Shown here one piece after another: positions 1 through 4,458 of a stretch of DNA of 6,336 nucleotides (the first letter of the stretch is position 1; each line of letters opens with the position of its first letter). The notes beneath the pieces are model-generated. The model did not search any database. It saw only the letters and a program-made list of their open reading frames with translations, and had not been told where the DNA came from. A program made the position numbers and the translations under genes. This DNA is from Halothece sp964463655 (GTDB lineage Bacteria > Cyanobacteriota > Cyanobacteriia > Cyanobacteriales > Rubidibacteraceae): contig CAYXDG010000122.1 of the NCBI GenBank assembly GCA_964463655.1, positions 1-6,336 of the forward strand, in the 5' to 3' direction.

Positions 1-1
1 G

Positions 2-370
2 TAAATGGGATTCAATTAGGCTACGATAGCGAGGATGGGAAACGATTTCGGTGTTACGGTTGGGATAGATGACAATGGCGTACCATTCAGGGTTAGAGGG
101 CTGGTACTGACTAAAATAGAGAAAGATACTGGAGAATAAACGGTTATAAAATTCGCGATCGCGATAAAATTGAACTTCGACAAAGTAAAGAGGATAATTA
201 GGATCATCAGGTTGAGGAGAAAAAACCCCATCTAAACGAAAACTCGATTCTTTAATCTCTGGAGATTGAAATTCATAGATGTCGGCGTTGGTTTCAAAGT
301 TTCCAATTAGTTCAAAAAAGACACTCGGTAACTCTTTGAATATTCCGTAGAAAATTTTATCAGTTTTCAA
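2..370 (-). CDS. Rpn/DUF2887 family PD-(D/E)XK nuclease-like protein, 3' part beyond window
   Basis: The minus strand is open from a TTG at 370 to the left edge, giving 123 codons and no stop, so the C-terminus lies outside the window. The product starts MKTDKIFYGIFKELPSVFFE, which I recognise as the start of the cyanobacterial DUF2887 group related to Rpn (recombination-promoting nuclease / putative transposase) proteins. The nuclease-like core is visible: Asp47 in FRLDGVF, then Glu65 and Gln67 in YFVEVQF, a D...ExQ version of the PD-(D/E)XK site. It is followed by the helix RLFSSIFLYFSQY. TTG is chosen because no ATG lies nearby, an in-frame TAA sits seven codons upstream, and the family usually begins at this Met-Lys-Thr-Asp. 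No strong ribosome binding site is seen. It lies 44 nt downstream of higA on the same strand. The biological role of this group is not settled. Confidence 0.8.
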   Translation of the reverse strand, partial: MKTDKIFYGIFKELPSVFFELIGNFETNADIYEFQSPEIKESSFRLDGVFSPQPDDPNYPLYFVEVQFYRDREFYNRLFSSIFLYFSQYQPSNPEWYAIVIYPNRNTEIVSHPRYRSLIESHL

Positions 371-414
371 TTTTTTCTTGGTTATTCGTTATTTTAAGTT
401 GATCAGGAAAATAA

Positions 415-699
415 CTACATATTATTAATCTTGACAGGATGGGCTTGATGATCTAACTCAGAACGATAGTTGTTTTCTAAATTCATCCACACATCAGCCG
501 ATGTTTCTAAACTCTTACCTAGATCATTGGCAATCTCAGTTGTAATTTCTTGATCTCCTTTCAAAATTGCTTCAATTATTTCTACAGAGTATTCCATTCT
601 TTCTGCTAGATCATTTTTTGTCCAGTCCCGCGTTTCTAGTTCCCGATTTAAGATTTTCCCTGGTTTAACTCTTCTGGCTGGGGTTAATTTTCTACTCAT
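415..699 (-). CDS. higA: HigA-family antitoxin (XRE-type HTH)
   Basis: This 94-residue protein begins MSRKLTPARRVKPGKIL. It has a lambda-repressor-like helix-turn-helix at about residues 27-52 (TKNDLAERMEYSVEIIEAIL), then KGDQEITTEIANDLGKSLET and ADVWMNLENNY. The G-iL-e-L ... LA ... I-nG-r-IT-e-A ... tS-e-W-NLe-nY pattern is the HigA signature. HigA antitoxins bind and neutralise HigB and repress their own operon through the HTH. Two ATGs are possible, at 708 and 699. AGGAGG (714-709) touches the first but lies 9 nt from the second, so 699 is preferred. It follows the higB reading frame by 20 nt, in the usual toxin-first order of higBA. The gene looks intact although its partner toxin is frameshifted, so it may now act only as an orphan repressor or antitoxin (inference). 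Confidence 0.87.
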   Translation of the reverse strand: MSRKLTPARRVKPGKILNRELETRDWTKNDLAERMEYSVEIIEAILKGDQEITTEIANDLGKSLETSADVWMNLENNYRSELDHQAHPVKINNM

Positions 700-708
700 T
701 GTTCTCAT

Positions 709-714
709 CCTCCT
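709..714 (-). promoter_or_regulatory. Shine-Dalgarno AGGAGG that decides the higA start
   Basis: A full AGGAGG reads on the minus strand in the 20-nt gap between higB and higA. It abuts the ATG at 708 with no spacer, which is unsuitable for initiation there. It is 9 nt from the ATG at 699, which is therefore the likely start. Confidence 0.75.
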
Positions 715-719
715 AATTT

Positions 720-1026
720 TTACTTGTGATAGTCTTCAATATCTATAATAAAAATATATTTACCATTAAAGTCTTTTTCTAAGGTTATAATTAAGCACCA
801 TTGTTTATTCAGACGAAGAGAATATTGTCCTTCTTTTCCTCGTTTTCCTTTTAACTTCTCAACTCGCAAACTTTTGAAGTTATAAAACTGTCTTTCATTA
901 GAAATTGCTTCGATAATTGCCATCACCTCAAAAAAAACTATCAACCACTTCTGCTGGATATTTATGAGCATCCTTTTCTTCTGTGTAAAGAGCCTCCAGC
1001 TTTTTCCTCTTAAATTTAAAGTTCAC
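720..1026 (-). pseudogene. higB: HigB-family (RelE-fold) toxin, frameshifted in a T8 run
   Basis: HigB toxins are ribosome-dependent mRNA interferases of the RelE/ParE fold. Read from GTG 1026, the frame gives VNFKFKRKKLEALYTEEKDA and then HKYPAEVVDSFF before a TGA. Removing one T from the T8 run at 937-930 continues it as EVMAIIEAISNERQFYNFKS, then KLKGKRGKEGQYSLRLNKQW and, at the C-terminus, IFIIDIEDYHK. The restored protein is 101 residues, the normal length for this cyanobacterial HigB type, and includes the C-terminal Asp-Tyr-His. A second oddity is Cys77 (TGC, 797-795) in NKQWCLII, where the family normally has Arg (W-R-l/i-I); one C-to-T change would explain it. A shorter ORF starting inside the T run (971) lacks the first third and is not a credible toxin. 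The T8 could be a real inactivating insertion, a slippage-controlled site, or a sequencing error. Confidence 0.85.
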
Positions 1027-1097
1027 CTTTCTTCTATATTTTAATCAACCCTGCAGCATTAAAATAAGGTTATCAGTCATCATAACGCGATTGTAGT

Positions 1098-1114
1098 GCG
1101 ACCATCTTGGTCGC
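1098..1114. repeat. Small hairpin repeat, copy 1
   Basis: A perfect inverted repeat: GCGACCA, loop TCT, TGGTCGC. On the minus strand it reads as a 7-bp stem with loop AGA followed by ACTAC. It shares flanking sequence with the copy at 1207-1227 (both are followed by a GGTCTTCT stretch), so the two are direct repeats about 110 bp apart. It lies between higB and the RAMP-like remnant, where I see no gene. Confidence 0.8.
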
Positions 1115-1172
1115 TACGGTCTTCTCCCATCTCCCTCGGAAAAGGAGGATGAACGTCGTTTTAGGAAAACAA

Positions 1173-1189
1173 GGGAGCGAGACGCTCCC
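1173..1189. repeat. Small hairpin repeat, copy 2 (different stem, same loop)
   Basis: GGGAGCG, loop AGA, CGCTCCC: a perfect 7-bp stem followed by ACTCC. It has the same architecture and loop as the other hairpins, but several stem bases differ with matching changes on the other arm. Confidence 0.8.
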
Positions 1190-1206
1190 ACTCCAATGAG
1201 TGATTG

Positions 1207-1227
1207 TAGCGACCATCTTGGTCGCTA
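1207..1227. repeat. Small hairpin repeat, copy 3
   Basis: TAGCGACC, ATCTT, GGTCGCTA: an 8-bp inverted repeat that extends to 9 bp by A:T pairing around a TCT loop. It contains the in-frame TAG that closes the reading frame of the RAMP-like remnant on its upstream side, so this repeat marks the remnant's left boundary. Confidence 0.8.
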
Positions 1228-1321
1228 GGGTCTTCTTAATGCTCAGTATATTAGAATGAGCTATTCTAATTCTAAATTCATCTGTCCATCATCTAAGTTA
1301 TAGCGCTTCGCGCTGGTATGT

Positions 1322-1879
1322 TTACAGGTACTGAAAAGCCACTTCAGTGGCTTTATGGACATCGAAATTGAAATTTGAGAGTTCTCTTCTAATCACCGTT
1401 TTTATTTTATGCCACCAATGTTCAATGGGATTTAAGTCCGGAGAATAAGTAGGTAAGAAGAGTAATTTACAACCCGCTTGTTCAATTAATTCTCTGATTT
1501 TTCTTGAGTTATGAAAAGGAGCATTGTCCATAACTATTACTTGTCCTTGAGTGACTTGAGGTAATAAGAATTGTTCTAACCAACTCTCAATGACTTGAGC
1601 GGTACAATAACCTTGATAAACCATCGGGGCGAAAAAATTATTATTACACAATGCTCCGATAATACTTAAACGTTCTGCTCTTTTTCCAGGTCGGCTTCCC
1701 TGACATCTTTCTCCTTTTTTTGACCATCCATAGGGGTTCGTTTCATTACTATCAATTCCACTCTCATCAATGTAGATTACTTGTTCAGCAGTGTATTTAG
1801 CAATTTCTTCTCTGAACTGATCACGAGCTTGTTCACACCGTTCAATATAAGCTATGGTTTTTTTTACGTGTATAACCAA
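1322..1879 (-). CDS. IS630-family transposase, DDE catalytic part (ORF B)
   Basis: This 185-codon frame carries the catalytic domain of the transposase. The DDE residues are Asp38 in IYIDESG, Asp118 in VIVMDNAPFH and Glu153 in DLNPIEHWW, with 34 residues between the last two (DD34E). The GWSKKG and SPDLNPIEHWW blocks are typical of ISY100/Tc1-like enzymes. It has no ribosome binding site of its own, and the nominal TTG start at 1879 lies inside ORF A. Family alignment puts the true join at the A8 run (minus strand 1865-1858): YTRKK from ORF A continues as TIAYIERCEQARDQF in ORF B. Expression as a fusion of about 288 residues needs a +1 ribosomal shift or transcriptional slippage; otherwise the element is inactive. 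All catalytic residues are intact. Confidence 0.88.
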   Translation of the reverse strand: MVIHVKKTIAYIERCEQARDQFREEIAKYTAEQVIYIDESGIDSNETNPYGWSKKGERCQGSRPGKRAERLSIIGALCNNNFFAPMVYQGYCTAQVIESWLEQFLLPQVTQGQVIVMDNAPFHNSRKIRELIEQAGCKLLFLPTYSPDLNPIEHWWHKIKTVIRRELSNFNFDVHKATEVAFQYL

Positions 1880-2189
1880 TTTTTTTTAAGCCTCTACTAA
1901 TTGTGTGGTGGCTACAATTTCCCCAGAGTTTTGCCATTTCCTTTTGAGTTTTATCTTGATGTTGCTCTACAAATTTTTGAAATTTATCCCAGTCAGTAAT
2001 TTTAGCAGATTGGGGAGGTGGAACTACCTTTTGGGGTTCAGTCGAACCGGTTTTTTCCCACTTCTCTTTCCATTTATAAAGGGTAGGACGACTAATATCT
2101 AGTTCCCTACTTATACAAGTAATGGGTTTTCCCACAGCTATCAAATACAGAACTTTTTTTCGGATTTCTGGAGAATACGCAGTGGCCAT
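1842..2189 (-). CDS. IS630-family transposase, N-terminal HTH part (ORF A)
   Basis: This 115-residue DNA-binding part begins MATAYSPEIRKKVLYLIAVG. An HTH follows at about residues 20-45 (ITCISRELDISRPTLYKWKE), and a second winged-helix-like segment (KFQKFVEQHQDKTQKEMAKLWG and TISRGLKKIGYTRKK) follows that. These segments bind the terminal inverted repeats. The ATG at 2189 is preferred over an in-frame TTG at 2198. The frame ends NHSLY just after an A8 run, and the catalytic half lies in the +1 frame. Two A8 runs (1887-1880 and 1865-1858) lie in the overlap; the conserved YTRKK indicates that the second is the joining point. Confidence 0.85.
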   Translation of the reverse strand: MATAYSPEIRKKVLYLIAVGKPITCISRELDISRPTLYKWKEKWEKTGSTEPQKVVPPPQSAKITDWDKFQKFVEQHQDKTQKEMAKLWGNCSHHTISRGLKKIGYTRKKNHSLY

Positions 2190-2339
2190 AACTTTCAATT
2201 GAAGTTAATCTTAATTGCTTCTATTCTAATCTGTAAGTACCTGAGCGCGAAGCGCTATAATTCAAAATCACGACATCATCCAAATTGGCGGACAAGAAAG
2301 CCTCGGTCGTGGTTTCGTTCAACAGTGGAAATGATCAGT

Positions 2340-2446
2340 TATAGCGCTACAAAATCAGGTTAGGACGTTCTTAAAAAGACTAGCGACCGAGACGGTCGCA
2401 CTCCCACCGTTCGGGAAATGTCCTAATATAAGCACGTAGCGCTATA
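2340..2446. mobile_element. MITE copy 1 (TA-flanked, 107 bp with target duplication)
   Basis: The ends are perfect inverted TATAGCGCTAC (2340-2350) and GTAGCGCTATA (2436-2446). A second matching block in each arm (TTAGGACGTT against TTAGGACATT at the same offset) gives arms of about 30 bp. No ORF fits inside. The core holds an AGA-loop hairpin (2383-2399). TA dinucleotides flank the GCGC-ended element. Because the outer TATAGCGCT is shared with IS1, mobilisation by an IS630-type transposase is likely (inference). It begins 6 nt after the stop of the RAMP-like remnant. Confidence 0.85.
2383..2399. repeat. Small hairpin repeat, copy 4, inside MITE copy 1
   Basis: GCGACCG, loop AGA, CGGTCGC: a perfect 7-bp stem followed by ACTCC. 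It has the same loop and downstream motif as the copy at 1173-1189 but a different, still fully paired, stem. MITE copy 2 has only a partial match (ATCGCACTCCC) and no hairpin. Confidence 0.8.
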
Positions 2447-2471
2447 CTATGAAACCCCAAATTTTCAAAAC

Positions 2472-2870
2472 TCATCCCCCATAAGGAAAGATTCGTTCCC
2501 TAATCCAAATTGCTAGTTCTTCTTCCGAAAGCCTAGAAGCAGCCAAATCCATCCAAGTCTGATACGTTGCTTCCTCAGAGGCTTCTAAGTCATAACCATT
2601 CAGTATAAGAAAACTGCGAGTAACGACATAAGCTGTTCTTTTATTGCCATCAACAAATGGATGATTAGTTGTAAGACCATAAGCATAAGCTGCCGCTAAA
2701 GCAGAAATATCAGGAGGTGATTCAGAATAAGCAAGCAGATTTTTAGGGCGATTCAGTGCGCTTTCTAGCAACGCCTGGTTTCGGATGCCATCTAGTCCAC
2801 CATGTTCTGTTAGTTGATGACGATGAATCTTGATCACTGCTTCATATCTCACCCAAATAATTGATTGCAT
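2472..2870 (-). CDS. doc: Doc-type toxin (Fic fold, death-on-curing family)
   Basis: This 132-residue protein carries the Doc version of the Fic motif, HPFVDGNKRTA (residues 70-80), preceded by the AAAYAYGLTTN helix. The N-terminal IHRHQLTEHGGLDGIRNQAL and LLESALNRPKN blocks are standard for the family. Doc proteins phosphorylate EF-Tu rather than AMPylating targets, and Lys77 in place of the usual Fic Gly matches that subclass. The full family length is present with no lesion seen. The ATG is 4 nt after the stop of the upstream AbrB-like gene, so the two are one transcription unit with probable translational coupling and share the antitoxin-first order. The partner is AbrB/MazE-like rather than Phd. 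It would be cytotoxic unless neutralised by that partner. Confidence 0.92.
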   Translation of the reverse strand: MQSIIWVRYEAVIKIHRHQLTEHGGLDGIRNQALLESALNRPKNLLAYSESPPDISALAAAYAYGLTTNHPFVDGNKRTAYVVTRSFLILNGYDLEASEEATYQTWMDLAASRLSEEELAIWIRERIFPYGG

Positions 2871-2874
2871 GATC

Positions 2875-3096
2875 TCATTCGGCTAATCGCTTTAAGAGAT
2901 TATAATCTTCTCTCATTATTTTCTCTGCAACCTCCATTTGTTGGCTTAATTCAGCGTCATAGGGCTTAACTGTAAACCCATCTGCAGTTTCTATAATTTC
3001 AAGGCAATCACCTTGATTAATCTGGAGTTTATCCGCAAGTTCCTTTGGTAAAACGATTCCCACTGAGTCTCCCACTCTTGTCACCTTTAACTGCAT
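2875..3096 (-). CDS. AbrB/MazE-type antitoxin of the Doc pair
   Basis: This 73-residue protein begins MQLKVTRVGDSVGIVLPKEL, a SpoVT/AbrB-type swapped-hairpin DNA-binding domain (residues about 3-47, through GDCLEIIETADGFTVKPYD). The C-terminal tail, EVAEKIMREDYNLLKRLAE, is the typical segment that wraps the toxin. It should repress its own promoter and neutralise Doc. GAAAGGA upstream of ATG 3096 supplies a plausible ribosome binding site. The stop is 4 nt before the doc ATG. I see no damage. The divergent plus-strand fragment starts at 3232, so the 130-bp gap between them should hold promoters for both directions; I could not pick one with confidence. Confidence 0.9.
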   Translation of the reverse strand: MQLKVTRVGDSVGIVLPKELADKLQINQGDCLEIIETADGFTVKPYDAELSQQMEVAEKIMREDYNLLKRLAE

Positions 3097-3231
3097 ACTT
3101 GACCAGTCCTTTCAATGATTACACTTGTTAATTTAGCATTCCTTGAATAGGCTTAGGGCTAGAAATTGCCCAAGAATTTGGCTTTTGGGCGAACGCAATT
3201 TATCACGATATTAAAGGAGAACAGTAGAACT

Positions 3232-3330
3232 ATGGTTGAAAATAAAGCATTACAACGCCCCAATAAACCAGCTAAACCTGAAAAAAAAGTCATTGAGAAA
3301 AGGCCTAAAATCTTTCCTACTTCTTCCTAA
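3232..3330 (+). pseudogene. 5' fragment of a plus-strand gene cut off by the second IS630-type element
   Basis: ATG 3232 follows AGGAG (3215-3219) by 12 nt and opens MVENKALQRPNKPAKPEKKV, then IEKR, a lysine-, proline- and alanine-rich N-terminus. From about 3303 the sequence instead matches the transposase on the other strand (minus-strand GAAGAAGTAGGAAAGATTTTA reads EEVGKIL), and the plus frame stops at 3330. The real gene therefore probably ended with about 23-24 of its own codons. I do not recognise the family. A basic, charged leader like this is common in small cyanobacterial proteins, but nothing after the IS clearly continues it. It could also be a chance ORF; the ribosome binding site and amino-acid composition argue against that. 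Confidence 0.45.
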
Positions 3331-3576
3331 TCGTTTGTATAGTTCATCGTACAGTTTCCAGCTTAGATTATCCTTAAGATATTGCCAAAATCTTTCAATG
3401 GGATTGAGTTCTGGAGAAGCTGGCGGTTGAAAAATTAGCAGGATATTTTCGGGAATCTTTAAGTCATTACTTTGATGAAATTTTCCCTGATCCAATTGAA
3501 TGAGGTTTAAGCAATCAGGAGAATACCTTGACACTTCTTTTTCCAACCACTTTAGTACTTTCAGCAGTTCTGGCAG
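3250..3576 (-). pseudogene. IS630-family transposase, C-terminal part, internally deleted and 3' truncated
   Basis: In the -1 frame relative to the upstream HTH part, this reads LPELLKVLKWLEKEVSRYSP, then CLNLIQLDQGKFHQSNDLKI, PENILLIFQPP and SPELNPIERFWQYLKDNLSW. The second catalytic Asp (LDQGKFH) and Glu (NPIERFW) are present. The segment that normally lies between the LPELL helix and this point, including the first catalytic Asp (CEDESRFG-like motif), is missing: roughly 75-80 codons have been deleted around 3545. After KLYDEL the frame degrades again; EEVGKIL appears in another frame near 3325-3305, and then the unrelated plus-strand gene begins. The protein cannot be active, so the element could move only with help in trans. 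Confidence 0.8.
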
Positions 3577-4125
3577 TTTTTTTTAAACCTTTCAGCTTCC
3601 GCTTCATTTTTCTTGGCTGCGCTTCTTCTTGGTACTTTTAGCTTTGCTTTCAACTTATATCTTACACAATGATAAACGGTATGGTACTTAACTTTAATTT
3701 GGTAATTTTCTTCCAACCAAGACTGAATTTCTCCATAGTTATTAAAGCCCTTTTCTTCTTCTGATAATCTGGCTTTCAATCCTGCGATCGCGTCCTCTCC
3801 TATCGCTTTTGATCGCCCTGATTTTGGTTTCAGAGCTAGGAGGGCGCTTAATCCTCGATCGCGGTAACTTTTTAGCCATCTTTGAACTGTTACTCGATGC
3901 ACTCCCAGATAATCAGCTAGGCTAGAAGCGGTTTTTACTCGACTCATTTTCAATAAATACAAGCCCTGTATCTTCTTAAAGTTAGAAACATCTTTTTGTT
4001 CCATTTGTATTTGTTTTAGCTCTTCTGGGTCTTCTTTAATCACTTGCTGATAATCTACTCTCATCCTGCTAAATTCCTTACTTCGACACCTCTACTACTG
4101 CCACATTTCTTTTTCAAAATGGTAT
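3303..4125 (-). mobile_element. Degraded IS630-family element (IS2 of this window)
   Basis: The extent is set by the transposase remnants and is approximate. The 3' end is truncated near 3303-3310, where a plus-strand gene fragment abuts. The 5' side must lie between the transposase start (4064) and the end of a decayed ORF (4114), or close to it. I could not find a convincing pair of terminal inverted repeats. The protein type (YGEIQSWLEENYQI, FQPPASPELNPIERFW) is a different IS630 lineage from the ISY100-like IS1. It carries three lesions: an A8 frameshift, an internal deletion and a 3' truncation. Confidence 0.65.
3561..4064 (-). pseudogene. IS630-family transposase, N-terminal HTH part
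   Basis: This 167-codon frame begins MRVDYQQVIKEDPEELKQIQ, after a weak AGCAGG site. An HTH sits at about residues 46-70 (ASSLADYLGVHRVTVQRWLK, then SYRDRG). A linker (LLALKPKSGRSKAIG) and a winged-helix segment (YGEIQSWLEENYQIKVKYHT and VYHCVRYKLKAKLKVPRR) follow. This is the usual DNA-binding half of the IS630 lineage common in cyanobacteria. It ends FKKNCQNC just after an A8 run (minus strand 3584-3577); a -1 shift there continues into FKKKLPELLKVLK. A AAA AAA is a classic -1 slippery string, so the shift may once have been programmed. The catalytic part beyond is deleted, so the gene as a whole is dead. Confidence 0.82.
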
Positions 4126-4414
4126 AATCTGGGGTTTTCCTTCATCATCAAATAAGGAGAGGATGCTCCGCTTAAAGGCTCTGATTTCCATGTCTCCCCA
4201 CTCTTGCCAGCAGAACTTAATGCACTCCAACTTATCCTGCACATTTCAATCTTGTCCAATATAGCGCTACGTGCTTATATTAGGACATTTCCTGAACGAT
4301 CGCACTCCCTGCCACATCAAACGTCCTAACTTAATTGCGTACTGCTATATCGTCTGAACTCAGCGATCGCCCATCCTGTTCCTCATCTTCTCGGTATTTA
4401 GCCAACTTCATCAT
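4114..4414 (-). pseudogene. Decayed small ORF of unknown function interrupted by MITE copy 2
   Basis: From ATG 4414 the frame reads MMKLAKYREDEEQDGRSLSS and DDI, then enters MITE 2. Removing the MITE and one TA (88 bp) rejoins the frame as DDIGQD, TGA, NVQDKLECIKFCWQEWGD, MEIRAFKRSILSLFDDEGKP, QIIPF and a TGA stop at 4116-4114, 71 codons in all with one internal TGA (a TGG Trp codon would repair it). The second half looks like genuine soluble protein. I do not recognise the family. It lies 45 nt downstream of the ureC stop on the same strand. Frame agreement across the MITE has a one-in-three chance of being accidental, so this is a tentative call. Confidence 0.35.
4260..4349. mobile_element. 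MITE copy 2 (90 bp with TA target duplication), inverted relative to copy 1
   Basis: The left arm (4260-4298) matches the reverse complement of the right arm of MITE copy 1 at 38 of 39 positions, from TATAGCGCTAC through TTAGGACATTTCC to GAACG. The right arm is the imperfect inverted counterpart (TTAGGACG block, then GTACTGCTATA). The element proper is 86 bp (4262-4347) between TAs. It has no coding capacity. It carries ATCGCACTCCC, a half-match to the hairpin in copy 1. It sits in a 394-bp stretch without an intact gene, between the dead IS and ureC. Confidence 0.85.
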
Positions 4415-4458
4415 CCACTACTAATTCCCCTACAAGAAGAATAACTTCACGCCCAAAA

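Larger units (their letters stand above)
1299..2259 (-). mobile_element. IS630/ISY100-like insertion sequence (IS1 of this window), complete
   Basis: The element spans 1301-2257 (957 bp) between TA dinucleotides at 1299-1300 and 2258-2259, the TA target duplication expected of the IS630-Tc1-mariner group. Both ends carry TATAGCGCTTCGCGCT in inverted orientation, and similarity extends inward as a gapped GGTA...TTACAG. Each TIR itself folds (AGCGC, TTC, GCGCT). The transposase is encoded on the minus strand in two overlapping frames. Size, ends and protein all match the ISY100-type elements of cyanobacteria. It is inserted into a RAMP-like gene remnant on the plus strand. Confidence 0.88.
1229..2334 (+). 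pseudogene. C-terminal remnant of a CRISPR RAMP-superfamily protein (Cmr4-like), split by IS1
   Basis: After the IS, plus-strand codons 2260-2334 encode a C-terminus that includes IQIGGQESLGRGFV and ends QQWK. IxIGGxxSxGRGxV resembles the C-terminal glycine-rich loop of RAMP Cas proteins such as Cmr4 (type III-B effector backbone). If the 957-bp element (1301-2257) and one TA are removed, TTA at 1298-1300 joins directly to ATT at 2260. The frame then stays open upstream to 1229, about 24 codons, reading NAQYIRMSYSNSKFICPSSK before the junction; a hairpin repeat precedes it. The upstream codons are less convincing as a RAMP than the C-terminal part. No other cas gene or CRISPR array is visible. 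A chance reading frame remains possible. Confidence 0.45.

Noticed and set aside
16..231. Hydrophobic 71-residue minus-strand frame that looks like a membrane peptide
   Set aside because: It lies in the wrong frame over the Rpn/DUF2887 gene, whose frame has clear family motifs; the hydrophobicity is a frame artefact.
388..415. 8-bp inverted repeat GTTATTTT / AAAATAAC after higA as a terminator
   Set aside because: The stem is almost entirely A/T, has a 12-nt loop and no T tract, and overlaps the higA stop codon. It is too weak to call a terminator.
1098..1227. Repeated hairpins as a CRISPR array
   Set aside because: The units are too few, the stems differ, and spacing is irregular with no spacer-sized units. 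They are dispersed palindromic repeats.
4164..4265. Plus-strand mini-ORF after AAGGAG and a TATAAT-like box (MLRLKALISMSPHS...)
   Set aside because: Composition is unconvincing, and the minus strand of the same bases gives a better protein-like frame. The ORF also runs into MITE 2.
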